A stretch of DNA of 64,000 nt from JBGAPH01 sp046349955. Its GTDB lineage: Bacteria; Planctomycetota; Planctomycetia; Pirellulales; JBGAPH01. Location of the stretch: NCBI GenBank assembly GCA_046349955.1, contig JAXMBI010000004.1, positions 62,001 through 126,000 on the forward strand, written 5' to 3'. A model generated the notes under the pieces. It had not been told where the DNA came from. It ran no database searches and worked only from the letters and a program-made list of their open reading frames with translations. How positions within the stretch are numbered: the stretch's first letter is position 1; each line of letters starts with the position of its first letter. The position numbers and the translations under genes are program-made. Shown here piece by piece: positions 17,386-25,162 of this stretch.

Positions 17386-18582
17386 ATGGCCGCCTCCCTG
17401 CCGCTCGATGAGCAGACCGCAATCGATCACCTGCTGCGCTTTCTCAACGTGGAGGGCGTGAGCGGCGAGGAGCGGGCGATCGCCGAGGCGGTGTCCGACG
17501 AGCTGCAGAAGTTCGGCGTTCCCAAGTCGGCGATTCGCTACGACAAGGTCAACGAGCGAATCCCCCTGCCCACACAGACCGGCAACCTCTTCGTCGATCT
17601 GCCGGGGACGAAGCCGGGGCCGCGGCTCGTGTTCTCGACGCACCTCGACACCGTGCCGCTCTGCGCCGGCGCGAAGCCGCGCCGCGAAGGGGACCGCATT
17701 CTCTCGGACGGAACCACGGCCCTCGGCGGCGACAATCGCACCGGCTGTGCCGTGCTCGTCTCGTTGGCCGAAACGCTACTCAAACACAAGCTGCCGCACC
17801 CGCCGATTACGCTGCTGTTCACTGTGCGCGAAGAGAGCGGCCTGCAGGGCGCCCGCTACATCGACCCCGCCGACCTGAAGGGCACGGCGATGGGCTTCAA
17901 CGTCGACGGCAAGTTGCCGGCCGACCTGATCCTGGGCGCCGTGGGGCAGGAGAGCTTCACGATCGAGATCCGCGGCAAGGCGGCACACGCCGGCGTCGCC
18001 CCCGAGAAGGGCATTTCCGCGACGCTCGCCGCCGCACTCGCCCTCGAAGAGGTGCATCGGGGCGGCTGGTTCGGCAAGATCGTCAAGGGGGAGAGCCGCG
18101 GCACGAGCAACATCGGCGTCTTCGGCGGCAAACCTGGCAAGCCGGCGGGGGACGCCACGAACGTCGTCACCGACTACGCGTTCCTCAAGGGGGAGGCGCG
18201 CAGCTCCGATGCGGCGTTCGCCTCGCAGATCACGGCGGCCTACCGCGCGGCCTTCGAGAAGGGCGCCGCCGCCGTCAAGGACATCGGCGGCGAGTCGGCC
18301 AAATTGAAGTTCGAGGCCCACGTCTCCTACCCGCCGTTCAAGCTGGCCGAGAGCGACGCGGTGATCGCCCACGCCAAGCGGGCGGCCGAGTCGATCGGCC
18401 TTACGCCGACGTGCCACTTCTCGAACGGCGGCCTCGACGCCAACTGGCTGGTGGAACACGGCCTGCCGACCGTGACGATCGGCGCCGGGCAGTACGAGAT
18501 CCACACGGTGAACGAGTACGTGGTGCTGCCGGAATTCCTGCAAGGCTGCCGACTGGCGGTGGCGCTGGCGACCGTAGTTTAG
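17386..18582 (+). CDS. M20-family metallopeptidase (PepT-like)
   Basis: 398 residues. Metal ligands of the M20 co-catalytic zinc site are visible: His in FSTHLDTVP, the bridging Asp in LGGDNRTG, the Glu pair in TVREESGLQGA, the Asp in GFNVDG and a C-terminal His in YEIHTVNEYV. The lid/dimerisation domain (about residues 190-300) starts with the KAAHAGVAPEKGI block. The layout is that of peptidase T and related aminoacyl-tripeptidases or deacylases. Following AbgT, it could hydrolyse an imported peptide or aminobenzoyl-glutamate-like substrate; that is inference. The downstream side runs straight into the REP-like array. Confidence 0.9.
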   Translation: MAASLPLDEQTAIDHLLRFLNVEGVSGEERAIAEAVSDELQKFGVPKSAIRYDKVNERIPLPTQTGNLFVDLPGTKPGPRLVFSTHLDTVPLCAGAKPRREGDRILSDGTTALGGDNRTGCAVLVSLAETLLKHKLPHPPITLLFTVREESGLQGARYIDPADLKGTAMGFNVDGKLPADLILGAVGQESFTIEIRGKAAHAGVAPEKGISATLAAALALEEVHRGGWFGKIVKGESRGTSNIGVFGGKPGKPAGDATNVVTDYAFLKGEARSSDAAFASQITAAYRAAFEKGAAAVKDIGGESAKLKFEAHVSYPPFKLAESDAVIAHAKRAAESIGLTPTCHFSNGGLDANWLVEHGLPTVTIGAGQYEIHTVNEYVVLPEFLQGCRLAVALATVV

Positions 18583-18778
18583 TTGCTCGCTACGCCCAAC
18601 GATGCCAGCCACCACAACGGCGAGCGGCCGGCGTGAGCCGGCTGACCAAACCGGCGTCCACGCCCTCACGCGCAGAATCGGCCAGCTTACGCTGGGCCGC
18701 TCGCCCATTGCGGTGCTCGCTACGCCCAACGATGCCAGCCACCACAACGGCGAGCGGCCGGCGTGAGCCGGCTGACAA
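18583..18778. repeat. REP-like hairpin array, left part (one full unit, one truncated)
   Basis: A full unit consists of a linker (about 18584-18618), a left arm starting CGGCGAGCGGCCGGCGTGAG, a spacer with CGCCCTCACGCGCAGAATCG, and a right arm CAGCTTACGCTGGGCCGCTC ending at about 18705. The linker then repeats (18714-18749) and a second left arm begins but breaks off after CCGGCTGAC at about 18775. The unit repeats with a period of about 130 bases and can fold into a long stem. Confidence 0.8.
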
Positions 18779-18792
18779 AGGCGGTGTTCCCC

Positions 18793-19128
18793 ATGGCCAA
18801 CCAGCACGTTAAGGCCGCCACCAAGACAATCGTCGAACTCTTGGTTCTTGGAGACTATGAGCAGGTCGAACGTTTGACCGAGGGAAGGCGCATGGATAGG
18901 CAAGCCATCTATGGAGCGATTCGCGACTATGGTCGGACGCTCGTTCCCGTTCCGGACCAAGCGTACGACTCACTCGACATTGTGCCGATCAAGTCCGCGC
19001 GATCCGCGTGGTCCGTGCGGCTTCATCTCTGGACAGCGGAAGAGGGTGAGTCAGATCTGTCCGTGGAACTGACGATCCTCGAGGGAGACGGCCTAACTGT
19101 CGAACTCGACGATATCCACGTGCTCTGA
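18793..19128 (+). CDS. DUF7668-like small protein nested in the repeat array
   Basis: 111 residues from the ATG at 18793. The N-terminus (ATKTIVELLVLGDYEQVERLTEG) and DRQAIYGAIRDYGRTLVPVP resemble the DUF7668 family, small cytoplasmic proteins of unknown function often found as solitary, mobile-looking genes. The C-terminus is acidic beta sequence. Codon use is visibly less GC-biased than neighbouring genes. The gene is bounded on both sides by REP-like hairpin units, the left one truncated just before it, which suggests late arrival. No function can be assigned. Confidence 0.7.
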   Translation: MANQHVKAATKTIVELLVLGDYEQVERLTEGRRMDRQAIYGAIRDYGRTLVPVPDQAYDSLDIVPIKSARSAWSVRLHLWTAEEGESDLSVELTILEGDGLTVELDDIHVL

Positions 19129-19172
19129 ACCGCTTGCTGCAGAGCACAGCCCGACTCGCGCATCCCTCCTTC

Positions 19173-19433
19173 GGCGAGCGGCCGGCGTCAGCCGGCTGAC
19201 CAAAACCCGCGTCCGCGCCCTCACGCGCAGAGTCGGCCAGCTTACGCTGGGCCGCTCGCCCCCTTGCGTGCTCGCCACGCCCAACGTTGCCAGCCACCAC
19301 AACGGCGAGCGGCCGGCGTTAGCCGGCTGACCAAACCCGCGTCCGCGCCCTCACGCGCAGAATCGGCCAGCTTACGCTGGGCCGCTCGCCCCCCGGCGTT
19401 GCTCGCCACTCCCGACGTTGCCAGCTGAGTGCT
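19173..19433. repeat. REP-like hairpin array, right part (two full units)
   Basis: Two full hairpin units (19173-19260 and 19303-19390) share the same arms as the left part of the array, joined by the linker TGCTCGCCACGCCCAACGTT-type sequence (19268-19302), which recurs in degraded form at 19400-19433. Units differ by a few substitutions (GTGAG, GTCAG and GTTAG in the left-arm loop). The array ends against the LeuB-family stop codon. Confidence 0.8.
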
Positions 19434-19441
19434 TGCCAGCT

Positions 19442-20518
19442 CTACAGCGCCGCCACCACCAAATCCCCCACCTCGCGCGTCCCGTAACCCATCTTGCCGG
19501 CCGACTGGCTCTTCATCTTCGTGCCGGTCACGACCTCGATCGCCTTCATGATGCGGGCGGCGGCCTTGGGCTGGCCCGAGTGCTCGAGCAGCATAGCGGC
19601 CGCGCCGATCGCCGCGATCGGGTTGATCACGTTCTGGCCGGTGTACTTGGGGGCGCTCCCTCCCATCGGCTCGAACATGCTCACGCCGCCGGGATCGGGG
19701 TTGATGTTCCCACCGGAGGCCACGCCCAGGCCGCCCTGCAGCATGGCGGCCAGGTCGGTGATGATGTCGCCGAACATGTTCGTGGTCACGATCACGTCGA
19801 AGTATTCCGGCGTCTTCACCATCCACATGCAGCAGGCGTCGACGTGTTGGTAGTCGGCCTTCACGTCGGGGAATTCCTTGGCCACCTCTTGGAACGTGCG
19901 CCACCACAGGTCGTGGCCATAGGTCAGCACGTTCGTTTTGGCCACGAGCGTCAGCATCTTCTTGGGGCTGTTCCGCTTCCGCGTGAAGTCGAAGGCCCAG
20001 CGAATGCAGCGCTCGCAGCCCTTGCGAGTGAAAATGGCCGTTTGCGTGGCGACTTCGTCTTGGGTGTGCTTCTTGAGAAAGCCGCCGACGCCGCAGTACA
20101 GGTCTTCCGTGTTCTCGCGGACCACCACGAAGTCGATGTCGGCCGGCTTCTTGTCCGCCAGCGGCGTTTCCACCCCCGCGAAGAGCTTCACTGGCCGCAG
20201 GTTGATGTATTGGTCGAGCTGGAACCGCAGCTCGAGCAGCAGCCCCTTCTCGAGCACGCCAGGCGGCACCTGCGGGTGGCCGACCGCGCCCAGGTAAATG
20301 GCGTCGAACTTACGCAGTTCGTCGACCGCGCCGGCCGGCAGCGTTTCGCCCGTCTTCAGGTAGCGTTCGCCGCCGAAGTCGAACTCGGTGAGCTCGTAGC
20401 GGAAGTTCTCGAGCGCCGACACGGCCTTGAGCACCTTGAGCCCTTCGGCGGTGACTTCGGGACCCGTGCCATCGCCTGGGAGAACGGCAATCTTGATCGG
20501 AGCGGCGCTGGCGGCCAT
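19442..20518 (-). CDS. leuB: Isocitrate/isopropylmalate dehydrogenase family, probably 3-isopropylmalate dehydrogenase
   Basis: 358 residues from the ATG at 20518. The beta-decarboxylating dehydrogenase fold is clear: VLPGDGTGPEV at the N-terminus, the substrate Arg/Glu loop VVRENTEDLY, the Lys/Tyr-region VAKTNVLTYG, metal-binding Asp in VTTNMFGDIITDLAA, and the NAD loop EPMGGSAPKYTGQNVINP. The length fits LeuB. The loop reads RENTEDLY rather than the RELTGG-type loop of classical LeuB, so NAD-isocitrate, homoisocitrate or tartrate-type specificity cannot be excluded. No other leu genes are nearby. Confidence 0.8.
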   Translation of the reverse strand: MAASAAPIKIAVLPGDGTGPEVTAEGLKVLKAVSALENFRYELTEFDFGGERYLKTGETLPAGAVDELRKFDAIYLGAVGHPQVPPGVLEKGLLLELRFQLDQYINLRPVKLFAGVETPLADKKPADIDFVVVRENTEDLYCGVGGFLKKHTQDEVATQTAIFTRKGCERCIRWAFDFTRKRNSPKKMLTLVAKTNVLTYGHDLWWRTFQEVAKEFPDVKADYQHVDACCMWMVKTPEYFDVIVTTNMFGDIITDLAAMLQGGLGVASGGNINPDPGGVSMFEPMGGSAPKYTGQNVINPIAAIGAAAMLLEHSGQPKAAARIMKAIEVVTGTKMKSQSAGKMGYGTREVGDLVVAAL

Positions 20519-20682
20519 CGGCAATCGGTCTCGTACGGGGAGGGGTTGGGGAAAGAGCCGATTGTAGCCCGCTGCCGGAGGGAGCGGAATGCCCGGTCCG
20601 CCGGCTCCCCGCTCGCGAGCAGTTCGAGGCCTTTTACCAGGTCGGCAAAGTCCTCGGGTCCTGGCAGCCCCGACTGCGAAAG

Positions 20683-20940
20683 TCAGCGCAGCGCCCGCAG
20701 AAAGAGGAGCGTGCAGACGCCGCCCAGCAGCACCAAGAAGATTGCCCACAGGCGGAGCAGCACGCTTTGCCGCTGCAGGAGGCGAGCGTAGGTCTCCCGC
20801 GACTGGCGCTCCGCTTCTCGCGCAAACTCCAGATGCGCCTGAGCGAACTCAGCGCTCTCGCGAGTCCGCTGATCGTAGAGCGCGAGCAGCCTTTGCAGCG
20901 TATCGTGAATGTCGGAGAGCAGTTTGTTCGGGTCGTCCAT
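20683..20940 (-). CDS. Small coiled-coil protein with C-terminal membrane anchor
   Basis: 85 residues from the ATG at 20940. Residues about 5-55 are charged heptad-like helix (IHDTLQRLLALYDQRTRESAEF and onward), followed by one transmembrane segment (about 60-82, LRLWAIFLVLLGGVCTLLFL) and a short basic tail. No family is recognised. It lies between the LeuB-family gene and the TGS GTPase, same strand. Confidence 0.6.
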   Translation of the reverse strand: MDDPNKLLSDIHDTLQRLLALYDQRTRESAEFAQAHLEFAREAERQSRETYARLLQRQSVLLRLWAIFLVLLGGVCTLLFLRALR

Positions 20941-21029
20941 GTTCGGCCACCGCGGAGTTTCGCACGCCTGTGAAGTTTCTGACGGATACGTCGTCGAGGC
21001 ACGCAAGACCTCAGGAAACCAACCTGCCC

Positions 21030-22022
21030 TTACGCGTGCAACTCCACCACATCCTTGTCCCGCAGCACGTGATCCCCCTTCACCTGCGAGCCGGGGTGCG
21101 CGTCTTGTCCCCACAGCCGGGCGAACTTCAGGTTCGCGGCGATGTCTTTATGGACGAGTTCCGCCACGTCGAGCACGGTGCCCCCTGCGCGGAGCGTGAA
21201 GGGGCGGTCGTAGTCGGGGTCTTTGCGGGTGGGCAGTTTCGTGTAGACGCGGATTACATCGAGAGCGCGAAAGATCGCTCCCCGCAGCGCTTCGAGCCCT
21301 GTGCCGTGTTGGGCGGAGATCAGGTACTCGGGGAAGTCGAGTGGGCAGAGCTCGTGCAGCAGTTCTAAGCGTTCGGAGGCCCCTTCGGCGTCGAGCTTGT
21401 TGGGGGCGAGCAGCGTTTGCGTGAAGCTCAGGCCCACGTCTTCTTCGTCGAGATACGAGCGCGCGGCGAGCCGCGTCTTGGTGCCGGCCAGCTTGTCGAG
21501 CAGCTCTTGGAGCTGTTCGATCCCTTCATCGGCGCCGAGATCGACGACGAGCACGGCCACGTCGGCCCCGCGGATCATGCCTTGCATGTAGGTTTCGAGA
21601 TAGTCGGCCGTGATCGGCGGCGTGTCGATCAACTGCACGGCCACGTCCTCGAACTCCATCATCCCGGGGAGCGGGGCGCGGGTAGTGAACGGGTACGGGG
21701 CCACTTCGGGCGTGGCGCGGGTGAGGCTCGCCAGGAGTTGGCTCTTGCCGGCGTTGGGGCCCCCCAGGAGCACGGCCGTGCCGGCGCCTTGGCGGAGAAT
21801 GCGTACGGCGTTCCCCTTCTTGCCGGCCTTGCGCTCGGCCTCGGCCTCCTGCTTGGCCTTGCTGATCTTCTGCTTGAGCTCCGACTGCATCTTCTCCGAA
21901 GCTTTGTGCTTCGGCAGTTCGCGGAGCATGACCTGCAGACACTCGAGCTCCTCGGCGGCCGTGGCGGCGCGGCGATAGGCTTCTTCGGCCTTGAGGTACT
22001 GGGGAGTAAGGTTGGCGGCCAT
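21030..22022 (-). CDS. OBG/DRG-type GTPase with TGS domain
   Basis: 330 residues. An N-terminal coiled coil (about 10-70) precedes the G domain: G1 GGPNAGKS at 87-94, the FTT switch, G3 DTPP at 133-136, and NKLD near residue 217 as G4. A TGS domain at the C-terminus (about 255-330) begins IRVYTKLPTRKDP and ends GDHVLRDKDVVELH. This is the DRG layout; DRG-like proteins bind RNA or ribosomes in archaea and eukaryotes and are also common in planctomycetes. The upstream region carries a perfect-looking REP inverted repeat (22041-22134). Confidence 0.88.
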   Translation of the reverse strand: MAANLTPQYLKAEEAYRRAATAAEELECLQVMLRELPKHKASEKMQSELKQKISKAKQEAEAERKAGKKGNAVRILRQGAGTAVLLGGPNAGKSQLLASLTRATPEVAPYPFTTRAPLPGMMEFEDVAVQLIDTPPITADYLETYMQGMIRGADVAVLVVDLGADEGIEQLQELLDKLAGTKTRLAARSYLDEEDVGLSFTQTLLAPNKLDAEGASERLELLHELCPLDFPEYLISAQHGTGLEALRGAIFRALDVIRVYTKLPTRKDPDYDRPFTLRAGGTVLDVAELVHKDIAANLKFARLWGQDAHPGSQVKGDHVLRDKDVVELHA

Positions 22023-22040
22023 GGTGCGAACAGCGGTAAT

Positions 22041-22134
22041 GGCGAGCGGCCCGGCGTAAGCCGGCCGAGGGAACGGCGACGACTAAAGCACAGCGATGGC
22101 GATTCATCAGCCGGCTTACGCCGGCCGCTCGCCC
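22041..22134. repeat. REP-like inverted repeat (same family as 18583-19433)
   Basis: Left arm 22041-22070 (GGCGAGCGGCCCGGCGTAAG and on) and right arm 22107-22134 (TCAGCCGGCTTACGCCGGCC and on) are near-perfect reverse complements separated by about 36 bases. It lies between the tetrahaem lipoprotein stop and the GTPase start. Confidence 0.8.
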
Positions 22135-22165
22135 CTGCGGTGGCTGGCCAGATCAGCGGCCCCGG

Positions 22166-23749
22166 TTAGTCCTTGCCTTTGTGTTCCACTTTCGGCCAGT
22201 AGGTTTCGAACTCGAAGTGGGGGCTGTTGTCGTGGTCGTGGCACTTGAGGCAAAGGTTCTGCTCGGCCTCGGCCTTCGTGCGGCGCACGCTCTGGCGGAG
22301 TTTGTCTTGCAGCGCCCGGTCAGAACCGCGCTCCGCCGCGGTGTGCGCGCCGCCGGGGCCGTGGCAGTTCTCGCAGCCGTTGCCGGCCAGCAGCGGCGTT
22401 TCGTTCATGCTCAGGAAGCCGGTGGCGTAGGGGAAAAACTCCTTGGCGTTCCAACCGGTCGAGTGGCAGCTCAGGCATTCGGGGTCGAACTGCCGCGGCG
22501 GATCGAGCTTGACGAGCGTGTCGGTGGCCGCAGCGTGTCCACGGCCATGATCGGAGAACTTGGGCCGGCTCTCCCAAATGCGGAAGGCCTTCTTGTGGCA
22601 CTCGCCGCAGGCCTTGGCCCCGACGAAGTGCCCGGCCGGATCGTTGGGCCCGCTGGCGTTGGGATGGACCGAAGGAGTAACGCCGAGCCCGGCCAGGCCC
22701 ACGGTTTCGAGCTGTTTAAGGTAATCGCGCAACAGTGCGGTCATCTCCTCGCTGGGCGGAAACCGCGAGTCGAGCGGCACGCGCTGGTAGCGCGGCGGCT
22801 TGCCGTCGTCATAAAAGCCGAGCACCACCGCGAACATGCTCTTGTGCCCTAGCTCGACGAGCGCACCGCGCTCGCCCAATTTCTGCGGGGCGCGCGGCGG
22901 CTCTTCGGCCCCTTCGGCGGTGACCACGATATCGAACTGCGGGAACTTGGTGGCGAGCGCCTTCGATTCGCTGGGCGGAGCATCGGCCAACAGCACCAGG
23001 TGATCGGCCTTGGCGGCCTCGAGTTCCGGCAGGATCGCCGCCAGGGCTTCGGCAGGGTCGGTGAAGACCAGGTCCTTTTCGTCGTCGATCGTGACCCGCG
23101 TCTGATACTCTTTCCCAAGCACGCTCGTGACGCCGATCTTGCGGCCGGCGACTTCGACGATTTTGAACTTGGGCAGTTCCACCCCCGGCATGCTCACGTT
23201 CGCGGAGACGAAGAGCGCGGGACGCTCGACGCCGCTGAATTGCGAAAAGAGGGCGCCGCCGCTCATCAGCCGCAAGTCCTCGACGCCCAGCCCGACCGCG
23301 CCGTAGCCGAGCGTTTGCAGCGCGGCGAGGGTTTTGTCGAACTTGATTTCCGACTGCGGCCCGGCGCGGCGCACCTGATCTCCCAGGTCGAGCGGCAACG
23401 GGTTCCAACCGTCGGCGGCCAGCTTCTTGATCAAGCTGTGGCGGCGGCTCAGCCCTCCCTTTTGGTTCTCGAGCCCCGCGCAGCCGCACGGCTCGAGGTA
23501 GCCGAACTGGCCCCCCGTGATGACGAACGAATAGGCGGGCTTGGGCCAATCTTCGAAAATCGGCCCGTTCTCGTTCACGGGATCGAAGGGCGCCTTGGCC
23601 GCGCCGCCGTAGCCTGCCGGCGCAGCGGCCGTTTTCCCCGGCGGCGTGCCAGGGGGCGTCGAGCTGGGACAGCCGGCGACGCCGGCCATCGTTCCGCCGA
23701 GCAACGCGGCCGCCACACACACGTTCCGCAGGGGTCGACAAACTGGCAT
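22166..23749 (-). CDS. Tetrahaem cytochrome c lipoprotein with metallophosphatase-like N-terminal domain
   Basis: 527 residues from the ATG at 23749 (AAGGA upstream). The lipobox is VAGC with Cys27. Residues about 65-330 resemble a 5'-nucleotidase/UshA-type alpha/beta domain (LPLDLGDQVRRAG, YGAVGLGVEDL), though most metal ligands of an active phosphoesterase are not evident. The cysteine-rich motif EPCGCAG lies near its start. The C-terminal part has four CxxCH haem sites beginning at Cys381, 425, 459 and 500, like cytochrome c554 modules. Probable role: periplasmic or surface electron transfer. The DUF1573 gene lies directly upstream on the same strand (129-base gap). Confidence 0.85.
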   Translation of the reverse strand: MPVCRPLRNVCVAAALLGGTMAGVAGCPSSTPPGTPPGKTAAAPAGYGGAAKAPFDPVNENGPIFEDWPKPAYSFVITGGQFGYLEPCGCAGLENQKGGLSRRHSLIKKLAADGWNPLPLDLGDQVRRAGPQSEIKFDKTLAALQTLGYGAVGLGVEDLRLMSGGALFSQFSGVERPALFVSANVSMPGVELPKFKIVEVAGRKIGVTSVLGKEYQTRVTIDDEKDLVFTDPAEALAAILPELEAAKADHLVLLADAPPSESKALATKFPQFDIVVTAEGAEEPPRAPQKLGERGALVELGHKSMFAVVLGFYDDGKPPRYQRVPLDSRFPPSEEMTALLRDYLKQLETVGLAGLGVTPSVHPNASGPNDPAGHFVGAKACGECHKKAFRIWESRPKFSDHGRGHAAATDTLVKLDPPRQFDPECLSCHSTGWNAKEFFPYATGFLSMNETPLLAGNGCENCHGPGGAHTAAERGSDRALQDKLRQSVRRTKAEAEQNLCLKCHDHDNSPHFEFETYWPKVEHKGKD

Positions 23750-23878
23750 GATGGGTCCTTGAGGAAGACGGCGGGGCCTGCGGCAAGAATGCCGGCGCAC
23801 TCGCGGACTAGCGATAGCCGATTCGCGCGCCGGCGTCCAGGGCACTCGCCCCAGCCTTCCTACGCGCGGGCGTCTCCG

Positions 23879-25042
23879 CTATTCCCCTTGGGTGGCGAAC
23901 CGCACGTAGAGCGACAGCGGCTTCCCGTCGGCGCGGTCGGTCTCGAGCACAATTTGGCCCAGCGGCCCTTGGCTCGAGCCGAGCCGGTTGAGCGGCCGCG
24001 TGCCCGGCGGGATCAGGATCTCGAGCGGCAGCACCAGGTTCTTGGTGCCGCCGAGCTTCTCGGGCGCTCCCAGGACGACCTGCATTTCGGGCGGGTCGAC
24101 CTTGGCGATGCGGAACTTGCTGGCGTCGTGGTGTCCGCCCGCCAGGCGGACCTCGAGCCGGCGGCGGGCCCCTTCCTTGCCGGAGACGATGCCCAGGTTC
24201 AGCCGCTGGGTCGAGTCGTCCCAGTTCGGTCCGTCGATCGAGATGTCGCTCGTCACCTCGCCGCGCGCCAGCAGTTCGACGGGCTTCTCCGCGGCGTTCA
24301 ACCAAACCTGCAGTCCCTGACGAATGGGGCCCTGCGGCAAGCCAGGCTTGACCTTGAGCCGGACCAGGAGACCGCTAGTGGCGTCTTCGCGTCCGGTGGC
24401 TTCCTTCGCGAGCGGCTCGAACTCGACCTCGAAGTAGTCCTTGGTCGACGGCTCCGTGAACTCCCACTTCTTCACTTCCAAGGGCGCGGCGCCAAAGCCG
24501 AACAGCCGAACCAGCGCGGCCCGCGACTGCTGGAAGTACATGCGGCCGAATTCGAAGAAGTCGGACTGCGCCTCATACGACTGCACGATGTTCCCCTGCA
24601 GCTCGAGCTGTACGAGCAGCCGGCGACGGTCGCTGGTGTGAATGGGAATCGTCTTGCGGAAGGGGCCGGGCGATTGGTCGGTCGTCCAGCCGACGACCAC
24701 CTCGGTCGATTCGCCGGGCTGGAGCAGCGACTTCTCGACGATCGGCGTGGTGCACTTGCAAGGAGGATCGCCCGCCCGCAGCAAGAGCGGGCCCTTGCCC
24801 ACGTTGCGGAACACATATTTGTGTTCCCCCTTCTGCCCCCGCTCCATGCGGCCGAAGTCGTATTGCTCGGCCTCCACTTCCACCTGGGGCTGCGGAGAGT
24901 TCTCCGGGAGGAGGTCGACCTTGGAATCGCCGTCGAGCTGAGCTTGGCTCACGAAGTATCCCAGGTCGAAGGCCGAGTGGCCCACGCCCACCGCGACGCC
25001 CACGAGCAGCAGCGCCGCCATCAGCAATAGACTCTTGATCAT
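23879..25042 (-). CDS. Exported DUF1573-domain protein
   Basis: 387 residues; GGGAG nine bases before the ATG. An N-terminal membrane helix (about 3-23) anchors an extracytoplasmic chain of Ig-like DUF1573 domains. The first shows the family motif FGRMERG and the cysteine pair PPCKCTTP, and two further beta domains follow. DUF1573 proteins are abundant in planctomycetes and Bacteroidetes; function is unknown. Co-directional with the tetrahaem lipoprotein, so the two may form one periplasmic system. Confidence 0.85.
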   Translation of the reverse strand: MIKSLLLMAALLLVGVAVGVGHSAFDLGYFVSQAQLDGDSKVDLLPENSPQPQVEVEAEQYDFGRMERGQKGEHKYVFRNVGKGPLLLRAGDPPCKCTTPIVEKSLLQPGESTEVVVGWTTDQSPGPFRKTIPIHTSDRRRLLVQLELQGNIVQSYEAQSDFFEFGRMYFQQSRAALVRLFGFGAAPLEVKKWEFTEPSTKDYFEVEFEPLAKEATGREDATSGLLVRLKVKPGLPQGPIRQGLQVWLNAAEKPVELLARGEVTSDISIDGPNWDDSTQRLNLGIVSGKEGARRRLEVRLAGGHHDASKFRIAKVDPPEMQVVLGAPEKLGGTKNLVLPLEILIPPGTRPLNRLGSSQGPLGQIVLETDRADGKPLSLYVRFATQGE

Positions 25043-25162
25043 GACAGTCGGCTCCCAGAATTGAACCGGGCGGAATGAAACGAATGAGAACGCCGGCCGT
25101 CCGCGTCGATAGATGGGTCGGGAAGGCCGAATACTCGATTTTCAGCCGCCGGGTGCAAGGTG

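Noticed and set aside
15530..17422. Long minus-strand open frame opposite the AbgT gene
   Set aside because: Antisense of a clear transporter; no domain, and composition is His/Asp/Arg/Gln-rich.
18583..19433. Possible CRISPR array
   Set aside because: Repeats are long hairpins with similar linkers, only three or four units, no unique spacers of constant length and no cas genes.
22041..22134. Possible tRNA or structured RNA between the lipoprotein and GTPase
   Set aside because: The fold is a single inverted repeat of the REP type, with no cloverleaf or TpsiC-like sequence.
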